From the NCBI RefSeq assembly GCF_000711875.1, contig NZ_JONM01000001.1, forward strand, positions 289,934 to 353,933: 64,000 nt of DNA. The letters are read 5' to 3'. This DNA is from Andreprevotia chitinilytica DSM 18519 (lineage in GTDB: Bacteria > Pseudomonadota > Gammaproteobacteria > Burkholderiales > Chitinibacteraceae). Positions 8,440-16,708 of the stretch are shown here, one piece after another. Position 1 is the first letter of the stretch. The number at the start of each line of letters is the position of its first letter. The notes under the pieces were generated by a model. The model had not been told where the DNA came from. It saw only the letters and a list, made by a program, of their open reading frames with translations, and searched no databases. The translations under genes were made by a program, and so were the position numbers.

Positions 8440-9432
8440 ATGTCCCTGCTTGTGATTTACACCGGCGGCACGCTTGGCATGCAGCCCGGCCCGAATGGCC
8501 TTGCGCCGGTGGCTGGTTTCTTGTCCGAGCAAGTCACGCGCATCCACACCGGCATCACCATGTTGGAGTATTCGCCGCTGCTCGATTCAAGCTCGATGGG
8601 GCCGGCCGACTGGAACTGTATCGGACGCGATATCGCTGCACGTGCCGATGAATTCGCCGGCTTCGTCGTGTTGCATGGGACGGATACGCTGGCATGGACG
8701 GCGAGCGCGCTGGCTTTCATGTTGCAGGGTTTGAACAAGCCCGTCGTGTTGACTGGCGCGATGCTGCCTTGGGATGCGCCGGGAAGTGATGCACCGACCA
8801 ATGTCGCTGCCGCGTTGACCTTGGCGCGGGATGAACGGCTGCGTGAGGTTGCGGTCGTCTTTGCCGGGCAAGCATTTCGCGGCTGTCGCGTTCGCAAGAT
8901 GGATTGCGCTGGTGTGGCGGCCTTCGATAGTCCGAATGCGCCGGCGCTTGGCGTTTTCCGTCACGGCCAATGGCTGCTGGACGAGGCGCAATTGCAACCA
9001 CCTGCCGTGCCGTTCCAGTTTCAACCGGTCGCGGAAATGGCGAAGATTGTCCAGTTCTCACTTGCACCTGGCGGTACATCGACTTGGTTGTCTGCTGCGC
9101 TAGCTACTGATCCGCCGCATGCGTTATTGCTACAGAGCTTTGGCAGCGGCAATTTACCTAATTGCGTCAGCTTGCACCGGGCATTGCATGCCTATGCCGC
9201 ACATCATCCATTGGTCAATCTGAGCTTGTGTCCGCGAGGTGGTGTAGCTGCTGACTACGCGGCTAGTGCCGAATTGAGGGAAGTTGGCGCGTTCAATGGG
9301 GCCGACATGACGCCTGAGGCAGCGCTGACGAAACTGTATTGGATGGCGGGGCAGGAACATGATCTTGCGATGCAACGCACGCTGTTTGAACGCAATCTTG
9401 TCGGAGAACGGACAGACGGTCGGCCGCTGTGA
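8440..9432 (+). CDS. ansA: Type I (cytoplasmic) L-asparaginase
   Basis: 330 residues. Two catalytic asparaginase motifs: YTGGTLGM near residue 8 (nucleophile Thr) and [20 protein letters not shown] near 76 (second Thr-Asp pair). The later SFGSGNLPN and [13 protein letters not shown] segments also fit the family. No signal peptide, so it is a cytoplasmic enzyme converting asparagine to aspartate and ammonia. It is divergent from smpB by 54 bp; the ffs promoter overlaps its 3' end. Confidence 0.88.
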   Translation: MSLLVIYTGGTLGMQPGPNGLAPVAGFLSEQVTRIHTGITMLEYSPLLDSSSMGPADWNCIGRDIAARADEFAGFVVLHGTDTLAWTASALAFMLQGLNKPVVLTGAMLPWDAPGSDAPTNVAAALTLARDERLREVAVVFAGQAFRGCRVRKMDCAGVAAFDSPNAPALGVFRHGQWLLDEAQLQPPAVPFQFQPVAEMAKIVQFSLAPGGTSTWLSAALATDPPHALLLQSFGSGNLPNCVSLHRALHAYAAHHPLVNLSLCPRGGVAADYAASAELREVGAFNGADMTPEAALTKLYWMAGQEHDLAMQRTLFERNLVGERTDGRPL

Positions 9433-9438
9433 TATAGT
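9409..9438 (+). promoter_or_regulatory. Possible sigma-70 promoter of ffs
   Basis: A TATAGT -10 box lies at 9433-9438, with a weak -35 (CGGACA) 18 bp upstream inside the 3' end of the asparaginase gene. The spacing to the start of the SRP RNA fits. The -35 is poor, so this is tentative. Confidence 0.4.
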
Positions 9439-9448
9439 CTCGCCTCTG

Positions 9449-9551
9449 CAATGGCGGGTCTCCCCGCATGGCTAAGACGTGAACCTGGTCAGGTCCGGAA
9501 GGAAGCAGCCACAGCGTTTGATGCCAGTGCCGGGGGTTAGGCTCGCCACCT
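9449..9551 (+). ncRNA. ffs: 4.5S signal recognition particle RNA
   Basis: The Ffh-binding core is present at about 9483-9516 (CCTGGTCAGGTCCGGAAGG then AAGCAGCCA), including the GGAA tetraloop and the symmetric and asymmetric internal loops. Outer stem: TGGCGGG at 9452-9458 pairs with CTCGCCA at 9542-9548, and CCCCG near 9462 pairs with CGGGG near 9531. A terminator follows at once. It works with Ffh in co-translational membrane targeting. The exact ends are estimated from pairing. Confidence 0.95.
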
Positions 9552-9560
9552 CATTCCATG

Positions 9561-9587
9561 CAAGGGCCGGTTATGCCGGCCCTTTGC
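9561..9587 (+). terminator. Terminator after ffs
   Basis: Perfect 9-bp stem AAGGGCCGG / CCGGCCCTT with a 5-nt loop, directly after the SRP RNA. Confidence 0.85.
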
Positions 9588-9731
9588 GTTTCCGCCGTTT
9601 ATCTCCTGAAGTTTGCTGCTGTTCGTTGTGATCTGGCTTTTTCGCCGCTGCGCGGACTATTCACGTCGGCCCAACTTGTTTTGCCCCAAGCGCAGCAGCA
9701 TAATGCGCAATCTTCAGCGAACGTGCTGCCA

Positions 9732-10289
9732 ATGAAGTTTCTGTTCGATCTCCTCTCTGTCCTGCTGTTTTTCGGCGCCTATCTCGTTACCCGCGATCTA
9801 TTCATCGCCACCGGCGTGGCGATGGTGACCTCCACCTTGCAGGTGCTGTTCTCGTGGTGGCGCTGGCGCAAAGTCGACGCTACGTTGTGGCTGAGTTTTG
9901 CCATGATCATCGTGCTCGGCGGGGCCACACTCCTTCTGCATGACAAGACCTTCATCAAGGTCAAGCCAACGGCGTTGTACTGGGCCTTTACGCTGGTCCT
10001 GACGGGCGCCTACTACCTGCGCGGCAAGAATCTGATCAAATCCCTGATGGGCCAGCACATCGCGTTGCCCGAAGTGGTCTGGTTCCGCCTTAACTGGGCG
10101 TGGGCCTTGTTCTTTGCGGTCCTCGGGGCGTTGAATCTGGTGATCGCGTTCCATTTCGATGAGGCGCTCTGGGTCAAATTCAAACTGTTTGGCACGATGG
10201 GCCTGACGCTGTTGTTCGTATTGGCACAAAGCCTGTACTTGTCGCGCCACATCGAGGCGACGCCAGAACAGAACAAGGAAACGGAATAA
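9732..10289 (+). CDS. yciB: Inner-membrane septation protein A (YciB/IspZ family)
   Basis: 185 residues from ATG 9732 (MKFLFDLLSVLLFFGAYLVTRDLFIATGVAMV). I chose this ATG because upstream in-frame sequence covers the ffs terminator. Five hydrophobic segments and family motifs KVDATLWLSFAMIIVLGGATLLL, FIKVKPTALYW, LPEVVWFRLNWAWALFF and FKLFGTMGLTLLF. The family is linked to cell division and envelope synthesis; the exact activity is unknown. First gene of the yciB-yciI-bolA-PPIase run, a conserved betaproteobacterial order. Confidence 0.93.
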   Translation: MKFLFDLLSVLLFFGAYLVTRDLFIATGVAMVTSTLQVLFSWWRWRKVDATLWLSFAMIIVLGGATLLLHDKTFIKVKPTALYWAFTLVLTGAYYLRGKNLIKSLMGQHIALPEVVWFRLNWAWALFFAVLGALNLVIAFHFDEALWVKFKLFGTMGLTLLFVLAQSLYLSRHIEATPEQNKETE

Positions 10290-10292
10290 GCC

Positions 10293-10595
10293 ATGCCGCT
10301 GTACGCCATCATCGGAACTGATCGTTTAGAGAGTCTTGCCGATCGCCTGGCTAGCCGCCCGGCACATCTTGCCCGGTTGGAAGCGTTGAAAGAAGAAGGG
10401 CGCCTGGTATTAGCCGGGCCGTTTCCGGCTGTTGATAGTGTTGATCCGGGTGCAGCCGGTTTTTCCGGCAGCCTGATCGTGGCAGAGTTTGAATCGCTGA
10501 CGGTAGCGCAAGCATGGGCGGAGGCTGACCCGTATCGCGCTGTCGGCGTCTATGTTGACGTCATCGTCAAGCCGTTCAAGCACGTGTTACCCTAA
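10293..10595 (+). CDS. yciI: YciI-family protein
   Basis: 100 residues. [70 protein letters not shown] and KPFKHVLP match the YciI fold, with the conserved His and Asp used by YciI-like enzymes. The family includes a chlorohydrolase in one species but most members lack a known substrate. It starts 3 bp after yciB and its stop overlaps the bolA start as TAATG, so it is translationally coupled. Confidence 0.9.
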   Translation: MPLYAIIGTDRLESLADRLASRPAHLARLEALKEEGRLVLAGPFPAVDSVDPGAAGFSGSLIVAEFESLTVAQAWAEADPYRAVGVYVDVIVKPFKHVLP

Positions 10596-10855
10596 TGCGC
10601 TTGCATGACGAGATCCGTCAGCGGCTGGCGGTGCTGAATCCTGAGGCGCTGGAGCTGCATGACGATAGCGCAGCGCATGCCGGGCATGCCGGTAACACTG
10701 GCGGCGGGCATTTTGATCTCGTCATTGTTTCAAAGGTCTTTGCTGGGCAAACTGCGCTGCAGCGACACCGTACGGTGTATGGCTTGCTGGGCGACCTGAT
10801 TCCAGACCAGGTGCATGCGTTGAGCGTGAAAGCGTATGCGCCTGGTGAATTCTGA
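10595..10855 (+). CDS. bolA: BolA-family protein
   Basis: 86 residues. The family core is seen: GGHFDLVIVSKVFAGQTALQRHRTVYGLLGDLIPDQVHALSVKAYAPGEF, with the class-defining RHR.VY helix. BolA proteins partner monothiol glutaredoxins and act in iron-sulfur handling or stress morphology control. The start overlaps the yciI stop by 1 bp (TAATG). Confidence 0.93.
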   Translation: MRLHDEIRQRLAVLNPEALELHDDSAAHAGHAGNTGGGHFDLVIVSKVFAGQTALQRHRTVYGLLGDLIPDQVHALSVKAYAPGEF

Positions 10856-10892
10856 TAAATCTCACGCGTAACAACACTCAAGGAAAGACTCA

Positions 10893-11663
10893 ATGCGTCA
10901 ACCTCAACGTCTCGCGCTGCTGCTGTCTCTCAGCGTTGCCGCAGCCTTTGCTGGCAATGTGGCTACCGTCAACGGCGTCGCCATTCCGGATTCCAAGCTT
11001 GAGTTCTACGTCAAGCAAGTGACTGAGCGCGGCCAGAAAGATACGCCGGAACTGCGCGCCAAGATCAAGGAAGAACTGGTTCGTAGCGAAGTGCTGTCGC
11101 AAGAAGCGGCCAAGAAGGGCCTGGACAAGACCCCGGACGTGCAAGCGCGTCTCGACATCGCCAAGCAACAAATCCTGGGTGGCTCGCTGGTCAATGACTA
11201 TGTGAAGAACAACCAGGTTTCCGATGCCGATCTGAAGAAAGAGTACGACAAGATCAAGGCCGGCATGAGCGGCAAGGAATACAAGGCTCGCCACATCCTG
11301 GTGAAGGATGAAGCGGAAGCCAAGGCGATCCTGGCTGAACTGAAGAAGGGCAAGAAGTTCGACGACATCGCCAAGGCGAAGTCGCTGGACAAGGCCAGCG
11401 GCGCACAAGGCGGCGATCTGGGCTGGGCGAACCCGAGCGGTTTCGTGCCGGAATTCGCCAAGGCGCTGACCGAACTGTCGAAGGGCAAGATCTCCGAGCC
11501 GGTGAAGACCCAGTTCGGCTGGCACATCATCAAGCTGGATGACGTGCGCGAAGCCAAGGGCCCGTCGTTCGATGAAGTGAAGGCCGATCTGCAGCGTCAA
11601 GTGCAGGGCGAGCGTGCTCAGAAGTATGTGGACGATCTGGTGTCCAAGGCCAAGGTCGAGTAA
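10893..11663 (+). CDS. Periplasmic parvulin-type peptidyl-prolyl isomerase
   Basis: 256 residues, preceded by AAGGAAAG. Signal peptide (RLALLLSLSVAAAFAGNVATVNG), then an N-terminal SurA-like helical domain (about 25-125) and one parvulin domain (about 128-225) with KEYKARHILVKDEAEAKAIL, KKGKKFDDIAKAKSLDKASGAQGGDLGW, FVPEFAKAL, and PVKTQFGWHIIKLDDVR. Very Lys rich. Likely a PrsA/SurA-like folding helper in the periplasm. It ends the yciB run and is followed by a strong terminator. Confidence 0.9.
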   Translation: MRQPQRLALLLSLSVAAAFAGNVATVNGVAIPDSKLEFYVKQVTERGQKDTPELRAKIKEELVRSEVLSQEAAKKGLDKTPDVQARLDIAKQQILGGSLVNDYVKNNQVSDADLKKEYDKIKAGMSGKEYKARHILVKDEAEAKAILAELKKGKKFDDIAKAKSLDKASGAQGGDLGWANPSGFVPEFAKALTELSKGKISEPVKTQFGWHIIKLDDVREAKGPSFDEVKADLQRQVQGERAQKYVDDLVSKAKVE

Positions 11664-11691
11664 TCGACGGGTTTTACCCAGTTCTACCAAC

Positions 11692-11721
11692 AAAAAGCCC
11701 CGCAGTTTGCGGGGCTTTTTG
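11692..11721 (+). terminator. Terminator after the PPIase gene
   Basis: Perfect stem AAAAAGCCCCGCA / TGCGGGGCTTTTT with a 3-nt loop; works on both strands and also ends the convergent lipoprotein gene at 11754. Confidence 0.93.
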
Positions 11722-11753
11722 TTGCTTGGGCTGACCAAGACAGCGTCCGCGGA

Positions 11754-12107
11754 TTACATGCGGTGCTCGTCCTGCTCGTGCTTCACGCGCTGCGGAATAT
11801 ACGGATTCTCGAACTCGTGATCGGTGATTTCTTGATTGACTGCTGCTTTCAGGCGAGTACGGATGTCGCTGTAGCACTGCTTGCGCGTTGCATCGTCCGG
11901 GTGCTGAGTCGCGACGAACACCTTGTAGGCGCAATCGCCAAGCACGGTCTTGAACTGCTCAGGTGGCAGGTTCAATAGCGGGTTCGGCTCGCGGTAGCCA
12001 GTATCGGCGGTGCTGCTGGTGCCGGGCGCTGCAACTTGTGGTGTGGCTGGCTTGTCGCAGCCCGCCACGAGCGCTGCAAGCAGCAGCGGCAGAATCAAAC
12101 GGTTCAT
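11754..12107 (-). CDS. Small predicted lipoprotein of unknown function
   Basis: 117 residues. Lipoprotein signal MNRLILPLLLAALVAGC with lipobox VAGC. The mature protein has a Ser/Thr/Ala linker, NPLLNLPPEQFKTVLGDCAYKVFVATQHPDDATRKQCYSDIRTRLKAAV with two cysteines, and a charged tail. No family recognised. The two-cysteine helical layout loosely resembles the lipoprotein at 5293-5688, though I see no clear alignment. It lies 68 bp downstream of the ElyC-like gene on the same strand. Confidence 0.65.
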   Translation of the reverse strand: MNRLILPLLLAALVAGCDKPATPQVAAPGTSSTADTGYREPNPLLNLPPEQFKTVLGDCAYKVFVATQHPDDATRKQCYSDIRTRLKAAVNQEITDHEFENPYIPQRVKHEQDEHRM

Positions 12108-12175
12108 GGGACTCCTCCAATTGTTTTTGATTTGGATGCTTTTGCTTTGCGTTTTTTTGGTGCAACTGGCGGATT

Positions 12176-12922
12176 CTAACGCAGCCGATACCAGATGAGT
12201 CCGACCAGTTCGTGAATAGCCAAGCTGCTTTCATATAGCGCTTTGGCCTTGGGCAGCAGCTGCAACAGGCTGAACGGCTCACGATTGGCAAAATCGGTTG
12301 GCGCTGGCGTGACTTCGAAGCCGGCAACAACGAATAAATGCTCGGCACGCGGTAGGTGCCAGGCTTGGCTGACCAGCGCGATACGACGCTGCGGCGGCAA
12401 TAACATGCGGGCGGAGAGTCTGGCATTTTCAGCGGTATCGTCGGAGCCGTTCTCGATCCAGCGCGGTTGTATCTGGAAATCTTCGCGTAGCGCCGCAGCC
12501 ATCAGATCGGCTTCCGGAATACCGCCAATGGGCGCTCCACCACTCACCAGCACCGGTTTGCCGCTGGCCCGTGCCAGCTGGGCGCAGTAGCGCAGCCGGA
12601 CCAGCGTCGCATTGTTGACGGTTTCGCCGGCGGGCTGGTCATACGCGCCGAATCGTTTGCCGCCACCCAGGCAGACAATGGCATCCACGTTACGCAAATT
12701 CGCAGCGGAAATCGGCGCGGGCTCAAGCAAGCCGGTCAAGCCATTGGCAACCAGCTGGGTGGAGAGCAGATAGAGCAGGGCGATACCACTGATCAGCAGG
12801 GAACGCCCTAGCCGTTTGCGCCGTGGTTGCAGCCATGCGCCGAGTGCAATCAGCAGCAAGCCATTCATGGGCGGCAACAGGAAAGCGGCGATGGTGTTCT
12901 TGATCAGGAAGCTGGGTGACAT
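12176..12922 (-). CDS. ElyC/YdcF-family (DUF218) membrane protein
   Basis: 248 residues. Two N-terminal hydrophobic helices (LIALGAWL, LISGIALLYLLS) and a DUF218 domain from about 75: NVDAIVCLGGGKRFGAYDQPAG, LVSGGAPIGGIPEADLMAAAL, IENGSDDTAENARLSARML and ALVSQAWHLPRAEHLF. E. coli ElyC (YcbC), a member of this family, affects envelope biogenesis and lipid-carrier metabolism. The enzymatic role is not established. It starts just upstream of the liv terminator but is transcribed separately. Confidence 0.85.
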   Translation of the reverse strand: MSPSFLIKNTIAAFLLPPMNGLLLIALGAWLQPRRKRLGRSLLISGIALLYLLSTQLVANGLTGLLEPAPISAANLRNVDAIVCLGGGKRFGAYDQPAGETVNNATLVRLRYCAQLARASGKPVLVSGGAPIGGIPEADLMAAALREDFQIQPRWIENGSDDTAENARLSARMLLPPQRRIALVSQAWHLPRAEHLFVVAGFEVTPAPTDFANREPFSLLQLLPKAKALYESSLAIHELVGLIWYRLR

Positions 12923-12938
12923 TGCAGCGGCACAAATA

Positions 12939-12966
12939 CAAAGAGCCGCAAGGTTGCGGCTCTTTG
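12939..12966 (-). terminator. Terminator of the livHMGF operon
   Basis: Perfect stem AAAGAGCCGCAA / TTGCGGCTCTTT with a 2-nt loop, 45 bp past the livF stop. Confidence 0.88.
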
Positions 12967-13011
12967 TGTTGGCTGGTCAAGCGTGATGATTGAGTCGCCG
13001 CCTGCAGGCGT

Positions 13012-13728
13012 TTACTCGCCCAGATAGGCTTTCTGGATCGCCTCGTTGGCCAGCAGGTTGGCTGCCGAATCGGCCAAAGTCACATGGCCGGATTCCATCA
13101 CGTAACCGCGATTGGCGGTCTGCAAAGCCAGCTTGGCGTTTTGCTCGACCAGCAACATGGTCACGCCCTCGGCCGCGATCATGCGGATGATCTCGAAGAT
13201 CTTCTGCACGATGATTGGCGCGAGGCCCATCGAAGGTTCGTCCAGCAGCAGCAGCTTGGGGCGGCTCATCATGGCGCGGCCGATGGCGACCATCTGTTGT
13301 TCACCGCCCGACAAGGTGCCGGCGAGCTGTTTGTAGCGCTCTTTCAGGCGCGGGAACAGGCCATACACGCGCTCGAGATCGGCAGCGACTTCCGCTTTAT
13401 CATCTCGCACATAAGCGCCCATCTGCAGATTCTCTTCCACCGTCAGGCGGCTGAAAATGCCGCGTCCTTCCGGTACCAGCACCAGGCCGTGGCGGACGTA
13501 GTCGTAGGCGTGCAGCTTGGCAGTCGATTTGCCATTGAACATGATCTCGCCGTCACTGGGCTTGACCATGCCGATCAGCGTTTTCAGCGTGGTGGTCTTG
13601 CCGGCACCGTTGGCACCGATCAGCGCGACCAGTTCGCCCTGTTTGATTTCAAGATTGATGCCCTTGACGGCGTGAATACCGCCATAGGCCACTTTCAGGT
13701 CTTTGACTTGCAGGAGCGTTTGACTCAT
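13012..13728 (-). CDS. livF: Branched-chain amino-acid ABC transporter ATPase LivF
   Basis: 238 residues. Walker A GANGAGKTTT near 38, Q-loop region, signature LSGGEQQMV near 138, Walker B LLLLDEPSMGLAP near 158 and H-loop replaced by the usual LivF LVEQNAK. Its start overlaps the livG stop by 4 bp (ATGA). It powers high-affinity branched-chain amino-acid or related substrate uptake with LivG, LivH and LivM at the inner membrane. Confidence 0.95.
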   Translation of the reverse strand: MSQTLLQVKDLKVAYGGIHAVKGINLEIKQGELVALIGANGAGKTTTLKTLIGMVKPSDGEIMFNGKSTAKLHAYDYVRHGLVLVPEGRGIFSRLTVEENLQMGAYVRDDKAEVAADLERVYGLFPRLKERYKQLAGTLSGGEQQMVAIGRAMMSRPKLLLLDEPSMGLAPIIVQKIFEIIRMIAAEGVTMLLVEQNAKLALQTANRGYVMESGHVTLADSAANLLANEAIQKAYLGE

Positions 13729-14501
13729 TCGGGGGCCACTCCCAGGTAGGCCTCGATCACGCGCGGATCGTTCTTCACTTGTTCGGGAACACCTTCGGCG
13801 ATCTTCTTGCCGTAGTCGAGCACGGCGATGCGGTCACACAGACCCATCATCAGCTTCACATCGTGTTCGATCAGCAGGATGGTCACGCCATCGCTACGAA
13901 TCTTTTCCATCAGCGTTTTCAACGCCGCCGTTTCGTTCGGATTCATGCCGGCCGCCGGCTCATCCAGCGCTAGCAGGATCGGCTTGGTGGCGAGCGCACG
14001 GGCAATTTCCAGCCGGCGTTGATCGCCGTAACTGAGGTTGCGTGCCAGCTCGTTCTTGCGCTTGCCGATGCCGACATAGTCGAGCAGTTCTTCGGCACGC
14101 GCCTTGATCGTGGCTTCCTCCGCCTTGGCGGACGGATTGCGGAATACCGCGCCGATCACGCCGGCCTTGGTGCGCACGTGCTGGCCGACCATCACGTTTT
14201 CCAGCGCCGTCATGTTATGGAACAGACGGATGTTCTGGAAGGTGCGGGCAATGCCGGATTCGACCACCACATAAGGCTTCTGGCGGAACAGATTCTTGCC
14301 GTCGAAATTGAATTTGCCTTCATCCGGCAAATACAGGCCGGTCAACACGTTGAACAGCGTGGTCTTGCCGGCACCGTTCGGGCCGATCAAGCCATAGATT
14401 TCACCCTTGTTGATCGACAGGGTGACGTCGTTCAGGGCATGCAGGCCGCCGAAGCGTTTGTGAATGCCCTCGATGGCGAGGAGCTGTTGGGGCGCGTTCA
14501 T
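13725..14501 (-). CDS. livG: Branched-chain amino-acid ABC transporter ATPase LivG
   Basis: 258 residues. Walker A GPNGAGKTTLF, the LivG-type variant signature LSYGDQRRLEIARAL, Walker B ILLALDEPAAGMNP and LLIEHDVKLMMGLCDRIAVLDYGKKIAEG. It overlaps livM and livF by 4 bp each, indicating translational coupling. Cytoplasmic ATPase of the Liv transporter. Confidence 0.95.
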   Translation of the reverse strand: MNAPQQLLAIEGIHKRFGGLHALNDVTLSINKGEIYGLIGPNGAGKTTLFNVLTGLYLPDEGKFNFDGKNLFRQKPYVVVESGIARTFQNIRLFHNMTALENVMVGQHVRTKAGVIGAVFRNPSAKAEEATIKARAEELLDYVGIGKRKNELARNLSYGDQRRLEIARALATKPILLALDEPAAGMNPNETAALKTLMEKIRSDGVTILLIEHDVKLMMGLCDRIAVLDYGKKIAEGVPEQVKNDPRVIEAYLGVAPE

Positions 14502-15610
14502 GCCGTAGCCTCCTCTTCATGCTCGTGGATTTCCAGTTTACGGCGCCGGGATGGCCACAGACCTTCTGGGCGCAGCAGCATGATGGTGATCATGGCGAGG
14601 CCGAAGATCAGCATGCGCAGGTTTTCCGGGTCGAACACGCGCCGGCCGAATACCGCGCTTTGCAACGGGTTGATCGCATCGCGCAGCAGTTCCGGCGTGA
14701 TCGACACGAGGATTGCACCGAGGATCACACCCGGAATGTTACCCATGCCGCCGAGCACGACCATGCACAGCACCATCACCGATTCCATCAGCACGAACGA
14801 TTCCGGCGAGACAAAGCCTTGGAAGCTGGCGAACAGCGCACCAGACACACCACCGAAGCTTGCACCCATGGCGAATGCCAGCAGCTTGATGTTGCGGGTA
14901 TTGATCCCCATCGCGTTGGCAGCGATTTCGTCCTCGCGGATTGCCACCCAGGCGCGGCCGATGCGCGATTGCTGCAGGCGCAAGGTCACGAAGATGATCA
15001 ACGCGCAGAAGGCCAGGATCAGATAGTAGTAGCTGTGCGCCACGTCAAAGGTCAGACCCAGCCACTGGATCGGCTTGCCGAAATCAAGCCCGAACAGATG
15101 CACCTTGCTGATCCCGTTCAGACCCTGCGGCCCGTTGGTGATGTTGATCGGGTGATCGAGGTTGTTCAGGCAGATGCGGATGATTTCACCAAAGCCGAGC
15201 GTCACGATGGCAAGGTAGTCGCCGCGCAACTTCAAGGTTGGCGTGCCCAGCAAGACGCCGAACAGGCCCGCCATGAAGGCCGCCAGGATGATCATCACCA
15301 CAAAGGGCGGATGCATCATCCAGACGGGCAACATCGCTTGCAGGTGCGGCGAATTGAGAAGGGCGTAGGTATAGGCGCCAACCGCGTAGAAGGCGATATA
15401 GCCCAGGTCGAGCAGGCCAGTGTAGCCGACGACGATGTTCAGCCCGAGTGCCAGCATGATGTACAGCAGCGCGAAGTCGACGGCGCGCAGCCAGGATTTG
15501 CCGTTCTCAAACAGGCCGCCCAGTGCCCAAGGCAGTACCGCGAGCACCACGGCCAGCGCGATATAGACGGCCAGCCGTTGGCGTGGGGTTTTCAGGAAAT
15601 CGATAGCCAT
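14498..15610 (-). CDS. livM: Branched-chain amino-acid ABC transporter permease LivM
   Basis: 370 residues from ATG 15610 (MAIDFLKTPRQR). About ten hydrophobic helices, with the family EAA-like loop GRAWVAIREDEIAANAMGINTRNIKLLAFAMGASFGGVSGALFA and GMGNIPGVILGAILV. A few extra upstream codons are in frame but less likely. It forms the membrane channel with LivH. Confidence 0.94.
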   Translation of the reverse strand: MAIDFLKTPRQRLAVYIALAVVLAVLPWALGGLFENGKSWLRAVDFALLYIMLALGLNIVVGYTGLLDLGYIAFYAVGAYTYALLNSPHLQAMLPVWMMHPPFVVMIILAAFMAGLFGVLLGTPTLKLRGDYLAIVTLGFGEIIRICLNNLDHPINITNGPQGLNGISKVHLFGLDFGKPIQWLGLTFDVAHSYYYLILAFCALIIFVTLRLQQSRIGRAWVAIREDEIAANAMGINTRNIKLLAFAMGASFGGVSGALFASFQGFVSPESFVLMESVMVLCMVVLGGMGNIPGVILGAILVSITPELLRDAINPLQSAVFGRRVFDPENLRMLIFGLAMITIMLLRPEGLWPSRRRKLEIHEHEEEATA

Positions 15611-15626
15611 TGTTGTTCTCTCCGCC

Positions 15627-16544
15627 TTATGCCCGATCGGCCACACGTTCGCCCAACAAACCGCTTGGGCGGAACACCAGCACGCCGATCAGCACGACGA
15701 AGGCGAACACATCCTTGTAGCTACTGCTCAGGTAGCCCGCGCACATGCTTTCGATCAGGCCCAGCAGAATGCCGCCGACCACTGCGCCGGCCAGGTTGCC
15801 GATACCGCCGAGTACCGCAGCAGTAAACGCCTTCAGACCGATCAGCGAGCCCATGTAGGCATGTGCCTGATCATAGTTGGCGGCCACCATCACGCCGGCC
15901 ATCGCACCGAGTGCCGAGCCGATCATGAAGGTCATGGAAATGATGGTGTTGATGTTCACGCCCATCAGCCCGGCGACTTCCGGGTTCTGAGAGGTGGCGC
16001 GCATGGCGCGGCCCAGCTTGGTGCGTTCAATCAGGAAAAACAGGCCACCCATCAGCAGCAGCGCGAGCACGACGATGGCGACTTGCAGATCGGTGATGGC
16101 TGCGCCGAAGAAGTCATGCACTTCGGTCGGCAGAATGGCGGGGAAGGGGCGATAGTTGCGGCCCCAGATCAGCATGGCGGCCTGTTGCAGCACGATGGAA
16201 ACGCCGATGGCGGTGATCAGTGGCGCAAGGCGCGGGGCGCGGCGTAGTGGCCGGTAGGCGATGCGCTCAATGGCGAAGCCCAACAGCATCGACACCGGAA
16301 TCGCCATCAAGAGGCCTGCCAGCAACAGCAAGGGGCCGGGCAGGTTGATGCCGGCGCCAATCAGCAGGTTGATACAGGTGATGGTGACCATCGCACCGAT
16401 CATCACGATTTCGCCATGGGCAAAATTGATCAGCTGCATGATGCCGTACACCATCGTGTAGCCCAGTGCGATCAGCGCATAAATGCTGCCGACCACCAGG
16501 CCGTTGATGATTTGCTGCAAAAAGATATCCACTTCTGCTCCCAT
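15627..16544 (-). CDS. livH: Branched-chain amino-acid ABC transporter permease LivH
   Basis: 305 residues. Starts MGAEVDIFLQQIINGLVVGSIYALIALGYTMVYGIMQLINFAHGE, the hallmark LivH N-terminus. EAA-type loop GRAMRATSQNPEVAGLMGVNINTIISMTF and AFTAAVLGGIGNLAGAVVGGILLG. First gene of the livHMGF run; putA ends 165 bp upstream. Confidence 0.95.
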   Translation of the reverse strand: MGAEVDIFLQQIINGLVVGSIYALIALGYTMVYGIMQLINFAHGEIVMIGAMVTITCINLLIGAGINLPGPLLLLAGLLMAIPVSMLLGFAIERIAYRPLRRAPRLAPLITAIGVSIVLQQAAMLIWGRNYRPFPAILPTEVHDFFGAAITDLQVAIVVLALLLMGGLFFLIERTKLGRAMRATSQNPEVAGLMGVNINTIISMTFMIGSALGAMAGVMVAANYDQAHAYMGSLIGLKAFTAAVLGGIGNLAGAVVGGILLGLIESMCAGYLSSSYKDVFAFVVLIGVLVFRPSGLLGERVADRA

Positions 16545-16708
16545 CCTCGGTGAGGTTATTGGTGTTGACCATCTTGCGATCGGTGGATCGTGGGGCGACG
16601 GTCTCTGTATTCAGTTGTGTTTCAAAGCAACCGTTACAGTTTAGCGAGCGCACCTTACATCTGCCCGGAAACCCCGCCTACTTGCGTTTTTCCCCTACCA
16701 AAAACGCC

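Noticed and set aside
9558-9731. An upstream start for yciB inside the ffs terminator
   Set aside because: The sequence is the SRP RNA terminator and spacer; the ATG at 9732 matches the family start.
10890-11738. A 282-codon open frame antisense to the PPIase gene
   Set aside because: It lies wholly opposite a clear parvulin gene and is a by-product of its Lys/Glu-rich codons (Leu/Phe-rich antisense). No start context or family match.
14519-15826. A 435-codon plus-strand frame across livM and livH
   Set aside because: Antisense shadow of two strongly conserved membrane genes; its His/Gln/Asp-rich composition is not protein-like.
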